A stretch of DNA of 64,000 bases, taken from Podarcis raffonei. Lineage: Eukaryota > Chordata > Lepidosauria > Squamata > Lacertidae. Within the stretch, counting starts at the first letter, position 1; every line of letters begins with the position of its first letter. Shown piece by piece: positions 41,951 through 59,279 of the stretch. Both the position numbers and the translations under genes were made by a program. The notes beneath the pieces are model-generated. The model saw only the letters and a list, made by a program, of their open reading frames with translations. It did no database searches and was not told the DNA's origin. The stretch lies in contig NC_070614.1 of the NCBI RefSeq assembly GCF_027172205.1, forward strand, positions 39,004,001-39,068,000. Direction: 5' to 3'.

Positions 41951-41956
41951 TTTATT
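41951..41956 (-). terminator. CCDC106: Candidate CCDC106 polyadenylation signal (distal)
   Basis: AATAAA on the minus strand, about 1.4 kb after the CCDC106 stop. Confidence 0.4.
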
Positions 41957-42794
41957 CAAAATGCTTTAATTTAAATCCTCTTAGTAAATTGTTGTCTTTT
42001 TACATTTTCCTTTTAAATTATTATTTTTTTAACACAGAGGAAAAAACTGGGTGATAAATTACAGGCACAGTGGAAACAGTCCATTCATTACACTGAATAA
42101 AGGGGAGACATCCCAAAGCAGCAGAGAACAAGCAAAACCCTTGCTCACACATAAGGTGGCAGCTTGAAGCCACAGAGGTGTTGGAGTGTACACACAGTCT
42201 CTGTCTCAGGAAGCAAAAAGGAAGTGCAAATGGCTTGCCACCAAACACAGCCCAGCTTCAGAACCTGGAACAGGAAAACATGAAAGAGGGCAGGTGGTAT
42301 CCATGGCGGTAAAGAGATGCAAGAAAGCCTTGGGATGTGGGAATTTCTTTGGGAGACTATAGGAAATTATTTAGAGGCAGCCAAAGGCTGCAGTTCATTC
42401 CTCCAGGCTAAGGACTGTTACAGCAAAAAGGCAACAGGAAGAGAAAAGCTTAAGAAGGTGCCAGTAGCATTGGATGTAAAAGAAAGGAGAAAGGAAGTGG
42501 CCAAAAGGCAAGACCACTGCAGCCTGTTCAGCAATCGCCCTCCAGTTCTAGTCTTGCTTCACAGCAGGCTGGAAAGGGGAGGGGAGCAGTGAGATGGCAC
42601 GTGAGGCGGGTAAATCCATTGTCTATGCTAACTTCTTAAGGAGACAGGCATTGTCTTCAGGGGAAGGCCGAGCCATCTTGAGCATCCCTGCCCCAAGTTC
42701 TGGAGCTGTTAAAACAAGCTCGCAAACACACACACTTACCTACGGCAAACACAACTGGCCTCCGAGCAACAAGGCAGGGAAATTTCTGCCAATG

Positions 42795-42800
42795 TTTATT
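42795..42800 (-). terminator. CCDC106: Candidate CCDC106 polyadenylation signal (proximal)
   Basis: AATAAA on the minus strand, about 0.55 kb after the stop. Which of the two candidate signals is used cannot be told from sequence. Confidence 0.35.
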
Positions 42801-43354
42801 CAGCCCTTTGGGGCTGCTGACGTGCCACAAATAAGGGGAGTGTTGTGTAAGAAAAATGTGTCACCTCATAGCTTATTTGCAAGGCAGCAGACACCGTCTC
42901 TGATGAATGCCTTGGCGGTCCTATTGGTGTTACTGTACCTGCACAGCCAGTCTGAAGCAACCTCTCCACCACAGCACCTTACCTACGCATGGGATGTACT
43001 CTGTCCCACTAACCTGCTCCCCTGCTACTCCCACTGGGCAGTCATTTTGCCAGTTCTTAAGATGGAAGCAAATGGAGTGAATTTAATCCAGTTCATCTCT
43101 CAGTAGGCTTTAACCAGCTGACATATAAACGGGAGCGCCTGGTCAGATGATGCTTCCCAAAGAGATGATTGTGCCAGGATAAAAGCCTTACAAAGGCAGA
43201 ACTTGACTTTAGCACTAGAAACTGCGGGAAAGGGTGAAGGGGGCTGACAAGGAAGAGCCCCAGGGGAGCACAGTGGGAGCTTCCTCAATAACTAGACGGA
43301 AATAAGAGACTGGAGGGCTGTCAAAGTGGGTTCAGGCAAAGCCAGGAGGGGGAA

Positions 43355-47815
<4,461 letters not shown>

Positions 47816-48142
47816 TGTCCTCCCTCCCCAGGTGGGACGGATGCTGCTAACCTAGAGAGCAGGAGAGGTGATCTAACTGGGCAGATCTGCCTGATATTCT
47901 GTCTCCCCTAGATTTTCCTAATGAGTGAACTCCAAAGCAGCCTCCCCTTGTACCCTGACAAGAATCCCCAGCCAAGGAGCCCCCTTTTTTGAAAATTTTT
48001 GCTCTTTTCAGAGAACACTGAATTACAGTCTTTCAGGTATGTCCTCCCATTCTATAAATGTATAATTCCAATAATGCACATTAACAGCAGGATGGGGGGG
48101 CGGGGATAAGGTGTAGCTCTTCCTAAAACATATTTGAATACC

Positions 48143-48315
48143 CAGTGCTTTTTTTCTAAAAAAATGTTTAGGGGTACTCTCATTTTGACTTAAGAAAATC
48201 ACCATTTTATAGTTCAAATTGGGGGAAATAAATACAGTGAATGGACAAAAGTACAAAGATTCACAAAATGTTTAGGGGTATGTGTACCCCTGCATTCCCC
48301 CAGAAAAAAACACTG
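48143..48315. mobile_element. MITE with CAGTGCTTTTTTTC ends
   Basis: 173 bp; ends CAGTGCTTTTTTTCT and AGAAAAAAACACTG are inverted, and ATGTTTAGGGGTA occurs near both ends in the same direction. Superfamily not resolved. Confidence 0.65.
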
Positions 48316-49861
48316 AGAATACCTGACAACAAACTAGGGTCTACATCATGATGGGGAGGAAGAGGTTCCCATCCTGCTGGGTGCTGCCTTACCAAATCCC
48401 CCCAGAAGCCGTCCCACCCCACCCCAACGATCCATTTTGATAGGTTACTTGGCACTGTAATGACATCAGTTGACTGACAGATGGGTGGCCCTGCCCACTT
48501 GTCAAAGTTGACCTATAGGCTGCAGGGATATGAAGATCTGACTCACCAGGTCAAAAAAGTTCCCAGGTACCCCCTATCTTGCACTGTTTCCAAGAGGATA
48601 TCTACCTGAGCCAGGGTGACACTTGGGGATCCAAGATCTTCCACACAGCTACCTGCCCACTTAGGAAATAGCTCCAAACACCTGGACAGAGGCAAGACAG
48701 GGAAATTAATAGGTTAGGCCAGGAGATCCCACAGCAACAAAGGAAGGCAGGGGCACTGCAGTGGAGCGATGCCCACTATGAAATAGGAGGTGATCCCCAA
48801 AGCAGTTGCTTCCAGCAGTCCTGTAAAGGCACAGGGGTTGTAAGGCCAGCTCTCTTGCTCAGATAAACTTTTTTTCTCTCTCAACCCAGGTGAAACTCAT
48901 GGATTCCGCTTTCACATGCGTGTACATCACATCCCTTGATTACTCAAGCATCCGTCACCCAGAGTTGCAGTGAAAATTCAGTCTCTGATGGTGCTATATC
49001 TGTGGTGGCTCCATTCATTTATGCAAGTTACTCCTTGATGTTTCAATCGAGTCATGAGTGCACATGCTCACACTCATTCTCTGGTTCTCTAGAATTGGAA
49101 CAGAGCAAACCATTGGAGGTCATTGCCTCCTCCCCGCCCCCCCCCCCCGACTCCCTTTGAAGTATCTAAAAGTGTCAGAGGAGACCCTGCTCAAGCTCCC
49201 TGAAGTGTTATGTGCAACAATCCTTAAGGGGTGGTGGGGATGTGTCTAAGAGGGACCCACACACAAACTAGACTTGGACACAAGTACAAAAATTGTTTAG
49301 GGCTGGAAACCACATTTTCTTGTAGCTTAGCTATGCCTGCAAAGTTAATGGATTGTATGTGGGTGGAAGTTGGGGGATGGGGGAGAGATAGAACCCCACT
49401 TCCATCCAGTTCAGTTCCCATGCTGCCACTAACTTGCACAAATGCACATACACACCTCTCTTGTCCAACCTCAGTCAATAATACAATGCACATCTGTTAA
49501 TAACAGACCATTATATAGGGATGGGATCCAATCTCTTATCAGATCCAGCCCCCAATATTTCAGGAGCTAGACTCTTAACCGGCTCCCAACACTGCAGAGT
49601 GCATTCTCTATGTATTGCACTGATGCAGCTTACTTTTTTTTTAATGCAGTTGAATAACCAATTACTAATAAAAAAAAACACTGGATGTTGCAATCCTTTC
49701 TGTATGTTGATATATTATTGCATTTGCTACAGCATTTTCCCAAATGGATTAAAATGTGCAACTGGCAATACACCCAGTTATCGATAGATAGAAAGATGAA
49801 TCCGTTGCAAGCTGCCTTGAGTTTCATATTTCCATGGAAAGAAGTGGCATAAATATAGAAT

Positions 49862-50008
49862 AGAATCATAGAACTGTAGAGTTGGCAGGGACAGCAAGAG
49901 TCATCTGGTCCAACCCACTGCAAGGCAGGGATCTTTTTGCCCAAAGTGGGGCTCAAACCCACGACCCTGAGATTTAAAGTCTCATGTTCTACCAACTGAG
50001 CTATATGT
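49862..50008 (-). mobile_element. tRNA-Lys-like SINE with CR1 tail
   Basis: Reversed it reads AGCTCAGTTGGTAGAACATG, AGACTTTAAATCTCAGGGTC and GGGTTTGAGCCCC, close to a tRNA-Lys(UUU) body, and ends with a CR1-type tail (TTCTATGATTC). Confidence 0.75.
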
Positions 50009-50141
50009 TTTAATAAATGCATTGCTCAGATCCATAGCTACGGGGGCGGTGGGGGGCAGGGAGGTGGCTAACTGTTGTTTTTTTTGTTGTTGTTTTTTGG
50101 ACCAGGTGAAGCCTCCAGAGGAGCTCCATTGAGGCTCCCAG

Positions 50142-50143
<2 letters not shown>

Positions 50144-50178
<35 letters not shown>
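50144..50178. repeat. (TG)n microsatellite
   Basis: About 17 TG units. Confidence 0.95.
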
Positions 50179-50180
<2 letters not shown>

Positions 50181-50779
50181 ACATGCACATGGGGGTTTGC
50201 CAAAGTAGGTCATCAATACAGGTGAATAAAGCCTAGTTGCTACTTGCAGGCTCCAGTTCTCTATTCCTTGGCTTGGCCCCTCCCCCTCCTTGTCACTAAA
50301 ACCCAAAAAGTTCAGCTTCTGGAAACCAAAATATGAAGCAAAAGCCAACGGACAAGTAACTCAACCAGTGGAGAGAAGGGAAGTCACAATATTCTTAGGG
50401 GTGCCAGGGAAGCAACCAGGGTGTTGTGTCCCTCCTTGCACCCTCTGGGACATTGCAATGCATTTGGGGGCACACCTCTTGAGATCCTGAGGTGCAGCTG
50501 TCTCAGCCTCAAAAGATCTTGGTCTGAGCCACCTCTTGGAGTCCTACAGGTGACTATCACCGCCTATCCAGGCCCCACAGTTAACACCTGCATGGCATTT
50601 GCCTTCCTTCCCCGCCAGTCATTGACCTTTGCCCACCTACCCGTTTCCTCATTGCCATTACTTGGTCCTTCAATGATGCCCAGACTTGCTCGCCTTCTCT
50701 CCGACTCCAAACCAACTGGCCACAGCAAGGCCTCTCTCTCCTCCTCCTCCTCCTCCTCCCGTTTCCCTGCATCCTACTA

Positions 50780-51420
50780 GAATCTCGCTAGTAACCAGAT
50801 ACAAGCTTCTCCCACGCAAACTCCCTACAGCAGGCCGGCTCGAGACGACGTCAAGGAATTGCCTAGAATGGAGCGGGGTCTGTAACCCTCCCTCTCCGCC
50901 CCACCCGCTACCCCCATCAAATCGGGCCTTTGGCAAAGAAAATCAGAGCCCACCACCACCACTCCAAAATGGCCCCGGCTGCTGCCCTGTGATGAAGGAT
51001 TCCTCCCTCCCCGTCCCCAAATGTCGGTGGTGGCGACGCCCGCGCCAAGACTTTGGAGACTCCAAAGGACCCCCGTGCGCCCTCGGCGCTGCGCCCCGAG
51101 ACTTGGAGAGCATTACGCACGGGATGCTTGGGGGGTCAGATCTCCAGAGAACCAGCAGCGGGGCTAGCGATGGGCAAGGATCAAGTCAAGGTGTGTGAGG
51201 GACCGAGACTATCTCTCACAACCCCCCGCTTCTGCCAGGACACGCAGTTCTTACCTTACTCTTGCAACCGCATCCACGCCGGAGCGTCCCAAACAACAGC
51301 TCCGGGCTGCAGCTGAGCAGGGGAGCGTCTGTAAAGTGCAGCTAGAGGAGGTGGCGAGGAAAAGGGAGTAGGAGGAGCGAGACAGCTTTGAAGTGGGGGG
51401 GGGCACGTCGCCAGCTGGAG
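50780..51420. promoter_or_regulatory. CpG-rich promoter region, probably CCDC106
   Basis: G+C and CpG density rise from about 50.8 kb to 51.4 kb, upstream of the CCDC106 coding exons and around the probable first exon. No TATA box is evident. Confidence 0.5.
51255..51340 (-). other. CCDC106: Probable CCDC106 non-coding first exon
   Basis: On the minus strand the sequence ends GAGTAAG followed by the donor GTAAGAAC (51254 downward). It lies in a CpG-rich region, and the first coding exon needs an upstream exon. The transcription start is not resolved. Confidence 0.5.
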
Positions 51421-51906
51421 GCAAAAAAATAATCTAATAATTCACAGCAATCCCTTCGTTCCTGGAAGGCAGGCTTGAACGTCTAAATGAGCCATCACGG
51501 ATCTAGCAGCACAGATGCACGCCGCGGATGTCTCCTAACAAGCGCAATACTTTGCACAGGAATCTGTTCGAGCTGCCCAGCTTGCCAGAAATCAAGTGAA
51601 GCACGTGCACCTGTGAAACAGCCTCCGGGAGAAAATGTTGAGGCTAAGTAGAGGGAATTGCCTCCACAAGGCCCTCCCAACTCTTCTGGCCCTCTAACCA
51701 GCAATCAAACACGCAAATCACAATTGGCCTTGCTTACAAATCCAGTATTTTTTTCTACCACGTGTAGTACTTTCTGTAAGCCTCAGAGGTTGCTCAGTCT
51801 ACCATGCTGCCATGGTCCAGCCTTGGAAAACGTTAAGTACCAAGGATGACAGGACCTCTAAGTATGTGCCAAGAGCCTTCCCCACACCACAGTTGCTGTT
51901 ACACAT

Positions 51907-52030
51907 GGGTGTAGCCAGGATTTATGTTAGCGGGGACAGGTTTTATGGGGGGGGGAACCTCAGTTACTTAAGGATTTTTATTTTTTTACTTGATTTAGGG
52001 GGGCAATTGCCCCCCCAGCTGTGCCCTTGC
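51907..52030. mobile_element. MITE-like element with GTGTAGCCAGGAT start
   Basis: Starts GGGTGTAGCCAGGATTTATG and ends in C-rich GCAATTGCCCCCCCAGCTG and TGCCC. The ends are imperfectly inverted. Confidence 0.5.
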
Positions 52031-52445
52031 TGTTACCCTGTTTTATCTCACATTAATAACCAAACATTTTGAGCCAGTTTTCAGGAAAGTCACATCTTTG
52101 ACTTGCAGGTAGTGCAGCTTGGCCTAAAATTCAAGTCCTGTGACAGCAAGAGGAGCCTGGGAACTAAGGAGTGATGCCTGGCAAATCAGGGGGCTGGTGG
52201 GAAAGTACCTAATGGTACTTGGGAGGGCCATAAGGTGGCATCTAAGGCAGCCAGGGCAGAGCCAGCTGATGGACATGGTGAGGCATGAAATTGCTAGAGA
52301 GATGTAACATCAAAGTGTGTGGACTACATTTTTACAACTAGAAATATCCCCTCTTTTTATGAGTGGAATTATGGGCCCATGTTTTACTATACACTCAATT
52401 AAAAGTTTTTTGGTGAGTTCTGGGTCATGAGATCACCATCTCTGC

Positions 52446-52915
52446 TGCTGCTGTTGTTGTTGTTTAGTCGTTTAGTCGTGTCTGACTCTTCGTGACCCCA
52501 TGGACCAGAGCACGCCAGGCACTCCTGTCTTCCATTGCCTCCCGCAGTTTGGTCAAACTCATGCTGGTAGCTTCGAGAACACTGTCCAACCATCTCATCC
52601 TCTGTCATCCCCTTCTCCTTGTGCCCTCCATCTTTCCCAACATCAGGGTCTTTTCCAGGGAGTCTTCTCTTCTCATGAGGTGGCCAAAGTATTGGAGCCT
52701 CAGCTTCAGGATCTATCCTTCCAGTGAGCACTCAGGGCTGATTTCCTTAAGAATGGATACGTTTGATCTTCTTGCAGTCCATGGGACTCTCAAGAGTCTC
52801 TTCCAGCACCATAATTTAAAAGCATCGATTCTTTGGCGATCAGCCTTCTTTATGGTCCAGCTCTCACTTCCATACATCACTACTGGGAAAATCTCTGCTG
52901 TAGCTGATACCCATT
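52446..52915 (-). mobile_element. BovB-type RTE LINE 3' end
   Basis: The minus strand encodes the hallmark ORF end VVMYGSESWTIKKADRQRID, FKLWCWKRLLRVPWTARRSN and SILKEISPECSLEG, with the 3' UTR (GGTCACGAAGAGTCAGACAC) and an (AAC)n end at 52446-52465. 5'-truncated. Confidence 0.85.
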
Positions 52916-53159
52916 CAAATTTCCTGGAGCATTCCCTCCTTCCCTGTCCTTCTATAGTGACCTGTTTGCCACCTGTCTCTTCCTGAATTGAAGCAGGTCT
53001 GAGGCCACCTTGAGGTCCACTATAGAAGAAACGTCTGCTGTCAGGGGCACTAATGCCTCTGAATAGCAGCTGCTGGAGGAAAGAAACCACAGGTGGAAAG
53101 AGTTGCTCTTGTGCTCAGGTCCTGCTTGTGAGCTTCCTCTAGTCATCTGGTTCTCCACT

Positions 53160-53227
53160 GTGAGAATAGGATGCTAGACTAGATGGGCCATTGGCATGAT
53201 CCATCAGTGCCCTTCTTATGTTCTTTC
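53160..53227 (+). mobile_element. CR1/L3-type LINE tail
   Basis: AGACTAGATGGGCCATTGGC then CTTCTTATGTTC. Confidence 0.6.
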
Positions 53228-53618
53228 AAGATATAAAAGGACTAAATAATATCCATAACCTGTGTCTAGCACCTCCTTCCCTCTGATCCATTGATAAAAT
53301 ACAGATACAGTGCTTGCTAGTACCACAAAAACATTCAGTCAAGGCACAATTCATGATTTTTCCACGTGACTATAAATAACAGAACACATATGTGGATACA
53401 GAGGTGACCTGTGATTTGATTGTGCTTTTGAGGGGGGTCCCTTGTAAAAAAATATAAAGATGAAGGTCCGTAGCAGTCCTGGAAGGCAGTGAATCTATAG
53501 TGGTTATGGTTCAGTCAACGAGGAGAGATATGGACTTTGATTTGATGGTGAGTTATGGGAGGGTGGCAGGGATCTGTGAGGGAAGAAATGCAATTTCAGT
53601 AGGAATTGTTTTGCTGGA

Positions 53619-53622
<4 letters not shown>

Positions 53623-53671
<49 letters not shown>
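53623..53671. repeat. (TC)n microsatellite
   Basis: About 24 TC units. Confidence 0.95.
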
Positions 53672-53672
<1 letters not shown>

Positions 53673-53907
53673 CAGGAAAATGAAGTGACTAAGTTTCCAT
53701 TCACATTTTCTATCCTTCCGCTGTCACCCCCTCTCTTCTCCCACCTTCTGTGATGCTCCATTTTTCAGCTCAGCTGCCAATATGAGTCCTTGAAAAACAC
53801 ATGGAGGTGGAACAAGGAAACAGCATTCCTCTTCCAATTTAGGGGCCGGTGAGAAGGAGACACAAAGGCTTTGTGGGCTTCATGTTGCCAACCCCAGATG
53901 GAACTAT

Positions 53908-54012
53908 CACTTATTTATTATTTATTAAATTTGTATACCGCCCTTCATCTGAAGGTCTTGGGGTGGTTCACAGCATAAAAATATAGAATACGCAATAAAA
54001 ACAAGAACAAAA
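53908..54012 (-). mobile_element. L2/CR1-like LINE 3' tail
   Basis: Reversed: GTGAACCACCCCAAGACCTT then GGGCGGTATACAAATTTAAT. Same family as 12307-12420. Confidence 0.6.
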
Positions 54013-55384
54013 AAAATTTTTTTTTTAAATGACACCCCTCCCACACAAACACAGTTAAAAGGATTTGGATATAAGAACATATTTCTTAACTGACCATGAA
54101 ATGTGGGCCAATGTCTCCACTGTCACAAGCTAATTGTCACCAAAATCAAGACCAGCAGTTAGACTTTGAGCATAACTATAATTCATCCACTCTCCCCCAG
54201 AAAAGAAACCATTCAAGCCACAATTGTACCTCTCAACTTCTAGGTAGTTGGGTGGGCTGAGTACTTTACCCCATAAAAGGGGGCTTCTAAGCTGGCCCAG
54301 CCCAATAAAGATAAATTTCTGAGAGGGAGGATGAAGAGGTTGGATGGTTGGCTCAAGAGACAATGGAGTGCACATCAAGGGGCGAAGTCAAAAGTGACCT
54401 CCCTGGGGAACAAGCTGGGCAGCATGTATGGAGGTCCTGGGCTGCCCAGATGACAAGATCATCTCAGCCTCACTGATGTGGTCCAAAGGAAAGCGGGGCA
54501 AGTCATTTGGCATCAGCTTGGCTGCAGGAGTTGCTGGAAGGAGCTATACAAGGTGCCATCTAATTGTCTTAGGGGCTCCACACTAGATTTGTGTAGGGTT
54601 TATTCCTTCGGCTTTTCTTCTCCCAAAGATATCCCGCAAGGCAACGGGGGAAGAGGAGACATGTCATAAAGATGGCTGTGGAAGGATGTTGGGTAGTCTG
54701 GAGTGGGGGAGAATGCCGCAACATGCCAGAACAGAGCCTAGAATGTGCAGGAACAGGCATGATTTTAACACCAAAACCCATAATTAAGATTAAAAATAGG
54801 ATCCCAATGCCTGGTCATTATCTTAGTGGGTGGGAGAAGTCATGTGGCAGAGAAAAGCCTCACCCTAAACATACCACTTTATCATCCACCTACTGTCTTG
54901 TCTTTGTGTGGAAGTGTGTTGGGGGAGAGTAAATGTGTATTTGTTTTACACCATTGTGTTTCCCTCTGCATCTGTGCATTTTTGTCAGGGTGATCAGAAT
55001 AGATGTTTGTGTGTAGAATTCACATGAAATTTCTGCAGTGGAACTGTTAGTACAAGCCAACTTTCCCCTGAGTGGTGATCCAGATCTGTTGATGTCCTAA
55101 CCTGATCTACCAATTTGTGATGCACTTATTTTATGAATATAATTTTATTGTTGATTCTATGCTGTTTGCTGCCATATTTTTTTCTTAATGTTGGTCATCT
55201 ATAAGAAGGATGGAATCAGCCAACATGTCACAAAGTGTGGCAAGATTTTGAGTTCTCCAGAACTCTTCAACAGGGAAGATGTTGTACAAAGCAGGGGGTG
55301 AGTAAGATGAGGGAAAAAATACAAAAATTAAGCTGATGATGTAGCCATGAGGTCAGCAGAAAATTTTTGTACTTTGGGTTGTTG

Positions 55385-55600
55385 TTTTACTTATTGCATC
55401 TATATCCCACTTTTATTTGCTCAAGAAGCTCCGGGGGGCATATATGATACTCCCCCCCCCCAGTTAATTCCTACAACAGCCCTGTGAGGTAGGCTAGGTT
55501 GAGAGGTAGTGATTGGCCTAAAGTCACCCAGTGAGCTTCATGGCAGAATGGGAATTTGAACTGTGACCTCCTAGTCCGACACTCTACGTAGCTGATGAAG
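55385..55600 (-). mobile_element. tRNA-derived SINE (Sauria/MIR-like)
   Basis: Reversed: TTCAAATTCCCATTCTGCC, GAAGCTCACTGGGTGAC and CTACCTCACAGGGCTGTTGT, the squamate SINE body. Confidence 0.65.
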
Positions 55601-55859
55601 AGTTCTGGAGAACTTTGTGACAAGTTGGTTAGTCTCAATCTTTATTGACCAAAATATCACAACATGCAGCAAGCTTTCAAGTATCGCTAAATGTGGATTT
55701 TGGAGTTTAGTGTGCAGTCTCCACCTTGGAATTTAGTCTACAAACTAATCTGATTTCTACAACATCCAACTTAATTTTTGTACTTTTACTTTTCCTAGAC
55801 CACCCCAATCTCACCTCTGCTTTATGAAATAGTTTGCCTAGTGAAGAACTCAAGAACAG

Positions 55860-56280
55860 TGCTTGCTAGTATTTCATGATATTTTGGTCAGCTTTAATAA
55901 ACTTACTGCCCAGCTGTGGATCTCGCAGTTTCGTCACAATTGTGATCTGCTCCTTCTCGTCCCTGAAGGGGATGAGATTGGCAGTCACCTTCCTTTCTCA
56001 GTTGCCGCTCCAAAACTGTGGAATGATCTACCGGCTGAGCTACGTCTTGCCTGAATGTTATACTCTTTTAGGAGGACAGTGAAGATGTACCTCTTAAGAA
56101 CACATGAAGAGGCCTTCTTCATGTACACCATGAATAAAGAGGCAGTGATGGGAACGGCTTTCCTTGAGGAATTTCATCATTCCCCATCACACCTTCTCCA
56201 TTTTGGGAGAAGCTTCACCTGTTGCATCTATGTAAAATCACTATTCCTCAGCCGCTGGGCTTGACATTTCACCAGGGCAG
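55860..56280 (+). mobile_element. LINE ORF2 C-terminal fragment
   Basis: Translates to FSVAAPKLWNDLPAELRLA, the C-terminal motif of L2/CR1-like reverse transcriptase proteins, continuing in another frame. The subfamily is not resolved. Confidence 0.55.
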
Positions 56281-56301
56281 AAAACACCAAAGGAAAAAGT
56301 G

Positions 56302-56303
<2 letters not shown>

Positions 56304-56340
<37 letters not shown>
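56304..56340. repeat. (GT)n microsatellite
   Basis: About 18 GT units. Confidence 0.95.
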
Positions 56341-56341
<1 letters not shown>

Positions 56342-56706
56342 AGAGGACCTAGATAACACTAAGCAAGTGTACAGGTAGCAGAGGCTTGGGGGATCGAGTG
56401 GGCAGAAGCTGAACCCATCACTCCTGGGTTCACTGTGTGGTGGGAGAAGGCAGAGCTGGGGCTAAGCCCGGGTGGTGAAGGACCTGGAGGAGAGCAGAAA
56501 AAAAACAGGGTTCCTGGTCCTGGGTTCGCTGGAAAGGACTGGCTTAACTTCTTGCAGCTCGTTACTCGAGTCTGTTTTCATGGAAGCTGAGCCCCGCTGA
56601 AGTCCGTGGACTTAACTTCGTCCAGCAAAAGCACGCGAAGGGTTTCAGTCTAAGCAGGGCGTCCTCGGGGATGAGAGAGGGGCCACAATCTTCTCCCTTC
56701 GCGCCC

Positions 56707-56782
56707 TGCAGAGCTCAGGGATGATGGGAGTTGTAGTCCAACAACATCTGGGGATCCACAGGTTGAGAAAGGCTGCTCTAAA
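56707..56782. mobile_element. Palindromic MITE, right half only
   Basis: GGGATGATGGGAGTTGTAGT then CAACATCTGGGGATCCACAG and GTTGAGAAAGGCTG. Confidence 0.6.
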
Positions 56783-56879
56783 GGCTCGTGTGCAGTCGGG
56801 GGGTCCTGCATACAAGATACATAAATCATATGTATGCATGCATTAATTGCATCGCTTCCTGCAATGCTTCCCAAATGCT

Positions 56880-57320
56880 GAGCGCAGATTCAGGGGCTGC
56901 GCCAAGTTCTGGAGAGGAGGCGGTGGAGGGAAGGGAGACGAGGCAGGGTCTCCGTGGGTCGCGGAGGCGAGCGCCCTCGCCTGGGGTGGGGTGGGGGCTA
57001 GGACCCCCCTTGGCTCTCCAGAAGGTGCGCGAGAAGCCACCTCCGCGACCCGCTCCCCCTGTGCGCGAGAGGACGAACGTTGATCTGGGAACCTCTTCGG
57101 CGTGAGCCGGTGGGAGAAGCCGCCGCGTTTCCGTCAGGACACTTTTCGCTGCGACACCCACCTCCTCCTCCTCCTCCTCCTCCTCCTCCTCCCCCACCAC
57201 CTCCAACCTCCCCCCAGGAAGAGCGAGGTAGAAGCCCCCCTCGTTCAGCCCCACCCTGACAGAGACCCTCCCCCCCTCCTCAGGGCACCTCCGGGGTCTC
57301 CCCCCCGTCCTCAGTTTCCC
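56880..57320. promoter_or_regulatory. CpG-rich region, probably ZNF581 promoter
   Basis: A G+C- and CpG-rich block upstream of ZNF581, with a (CTC)n run at about 57161-57190. The assignment rests on position only. Confidence 0.45.
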
Positions 57321-58036
57321 CTTCTCTCCCCTGAGGAGCCTGGGCTGCTGGTGGGCAGCTGCAGGGGGAGGCAGCGGGGCAAGAGGGCACCTGGCTCTGG
57401 ATGCCCACGGCTTTGCTTTCTGGGGGGAGCGGAGGGCACCTGGGGAGGCTTACCTCCCTCTTAGCCTAATATCCCTCTCTGCTATCAAGCGGGGCGGCGG
57501 GTTGGTGGGTGGAGGCTGCTGTTGCTGCTAAACTGACGTTTGGAGCCGGATGCCAACTCCCCGAAACCTGAAGGCTTGGATCCGTTTACCTTTGCCAGAA
57601 CGTGCGTGCCTGCTGGATAGGTGCCACCGATCCCATATATCGCTTCCTCTGGATCATTGCTGCCGGGCAACTTTGCTGCTTCTTGGGTTGCTACTTCTAG
57701 ATCCGCCTGCCGTGCCTCAGGTGCCAAGGTGGCATTGCTCAATCCCTCCCTCTTTCTTCATGGTAACTTTGGACCTGGGCCGTGTTCTGTTGCCGGCTGC
57801 GATCCAACATGCGCCCCGGATTGGTGCCGCTAACTGTTTCGCTCGGATCCGTGCCATCCACTGCCAGCTTGGATCGTAGACTGGAAGACCCCTCTGTTCT
57901 CCACTTGGACATTACAGCTTTCTTCACTCCAGGATGGAAGCAAAGGGCATATTCTGGTGCCTGCCTCACCTTGGCATGAGGTTTTGGTGCAGAAATGAGA
58001 GTTGAGATTGAGACTTTGGAACGCCACCCAAGCAGG
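57100..58036 (+). other. ZNF581: Possible ZNF581 non-coding exon
   Basis: A strong plus-strand donor (GTAAGT at 58037) ends a stretch downstream of a CpG-rich region. Joining 58036 to the acceptor at 60742 would place a short upstream reading frame (ATG at 57995, about 24 codons) that stops inside the coding exon in another frame. The exon and its left edge are inferred only. Confidence 0.3.
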
Positions 58037-59279
58037 GTAAGTTTGGATCCAGTTCTGCATATGGAGGAAGGGGGCTAACAGAGAGAGAAAGTAACCTGGG
58101 TGTCTACCAAGAAAGATCTTTTGGGATTTTGATGCCAGTCCTTAGGCTGGGTGTAAGTCTGCAAGACTAGGAGTTTGGGAAAGCTGTTGCATAACCTAAT
58201 GACAGGTGGCCTATATTAGCATGTTGATGGAAGAGCCCCAGAGCTGGGGATGGAGGCAGCTGATGCCTACAGAAAGTGGAAGTGCTCCAAGTCCCACCCA
58301 CCCCACCAAAGCTCCCCCACCATACCTTCCCTCAGCTCCACCCACCAGAGCCATTCCCATTTATTCCACCCCAGCTTTGACCATATGAATGACCATGATA
58401 GTTAATTTGATCTTCGGTATCAGTATGCCTCTAAACACCCTGCTTTGTAAGCTTCCCAGAGGCATTTGGCAGAATGTTGGACAAAACCAGAAACGGAGGA
58501 CAGGCAGAGGAGACGTGTGAATCCCAACCCCACCTTTGACCACACATTCCCACTGCAACAAAAATTGCTTGCAATACTTTGGTATAGCTGAGGTGTAATA
58601 ATATCAGGACTTTCCCCTCAACAGCCTCAGGTCAGGGATTCTTACAAATTTCTAGGTGTTAGTGAAGAGGTGTATAGATACCATAGACCTAGATTCTGGC
58701 ACCACATTTCCACGTTTTCTAAGTTCTTTCTATTTTTAGTGGTTCCTTCTCCATGTTGTAACCTCTCCTCCCTCCTTGCCTGAGTAGAGGATGAAATCTT
58801 ATCACATCTTCCTACTGTGGCCTTTTAGACAGCATTTATTTAGATAGATCCCCTGCCATCTAACTCTGCTGTAATGGTTGATGGTATTATATATACCTGC
58901 TATAGATGGGGTAGGCAGGGGTTGTTGCTTTTTCTGTTGAGGGCCACATTCCTTCAGGGGTCATCTTTCAGGGTGGCCAAATGCTAGCAGTAGATGGAGC
59001 CAGAATTGATGGGAAGAGCCACAGACATATTTGTTCTGGCTTAACTAATCTGGAATAAACATCACGCTGCTTCTATTTTCACCACTTTTACTTCAAATTA
59101 AACTACCACCTCTATACAGGTCTACTCAGAAATAAGCATCACTGGGTTTGATAGGGTTATCCTCAAATAAGTATACAAATACTTTTTTTAAAGTACTGTA
59201 CAATACAACAAACCAATACAGTTAATGTTCTGGAATGCATTTTCTCAAACTGTACACTGAATACTGGCATACTAGAACA

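Larger units (their letters stand above)
41218..43354 (-). other. CCDC106 3' UTR and spacer towards U2AF2
   Basis: The part next to 43354 is CCDC106 3' UTR, down to one of two AATAAA signals. The remainder shows no gene or clear repeat. Confidence 0.6.
47852..51254 (-). other. Probable CCDC106 5' UTR intron
   Basis: About 3.4 kb holding a MITE, a reversed tRNA-Lys-like SINE and a TG run; 48320-49860 shows nothing else. The exon limits are inferred. Confidence 0.5.
51421..56879. other. Spacer between CCDC106 and ZNF581 promoter regions
   Basis: No host exon recognised. It contains MITE, BovB, LINE and SINE pieces listed separately; 52031-52445, 54020-55384 and 56341-56706 show nothing clear. 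Confidence 0.6.

Noticed and set aside
49935-50008. Functional tRNA-Lys gene
   Set aside because: The tRNA-like body continues into a SINE body with a CR1 tail and has lost tRNA folding features.
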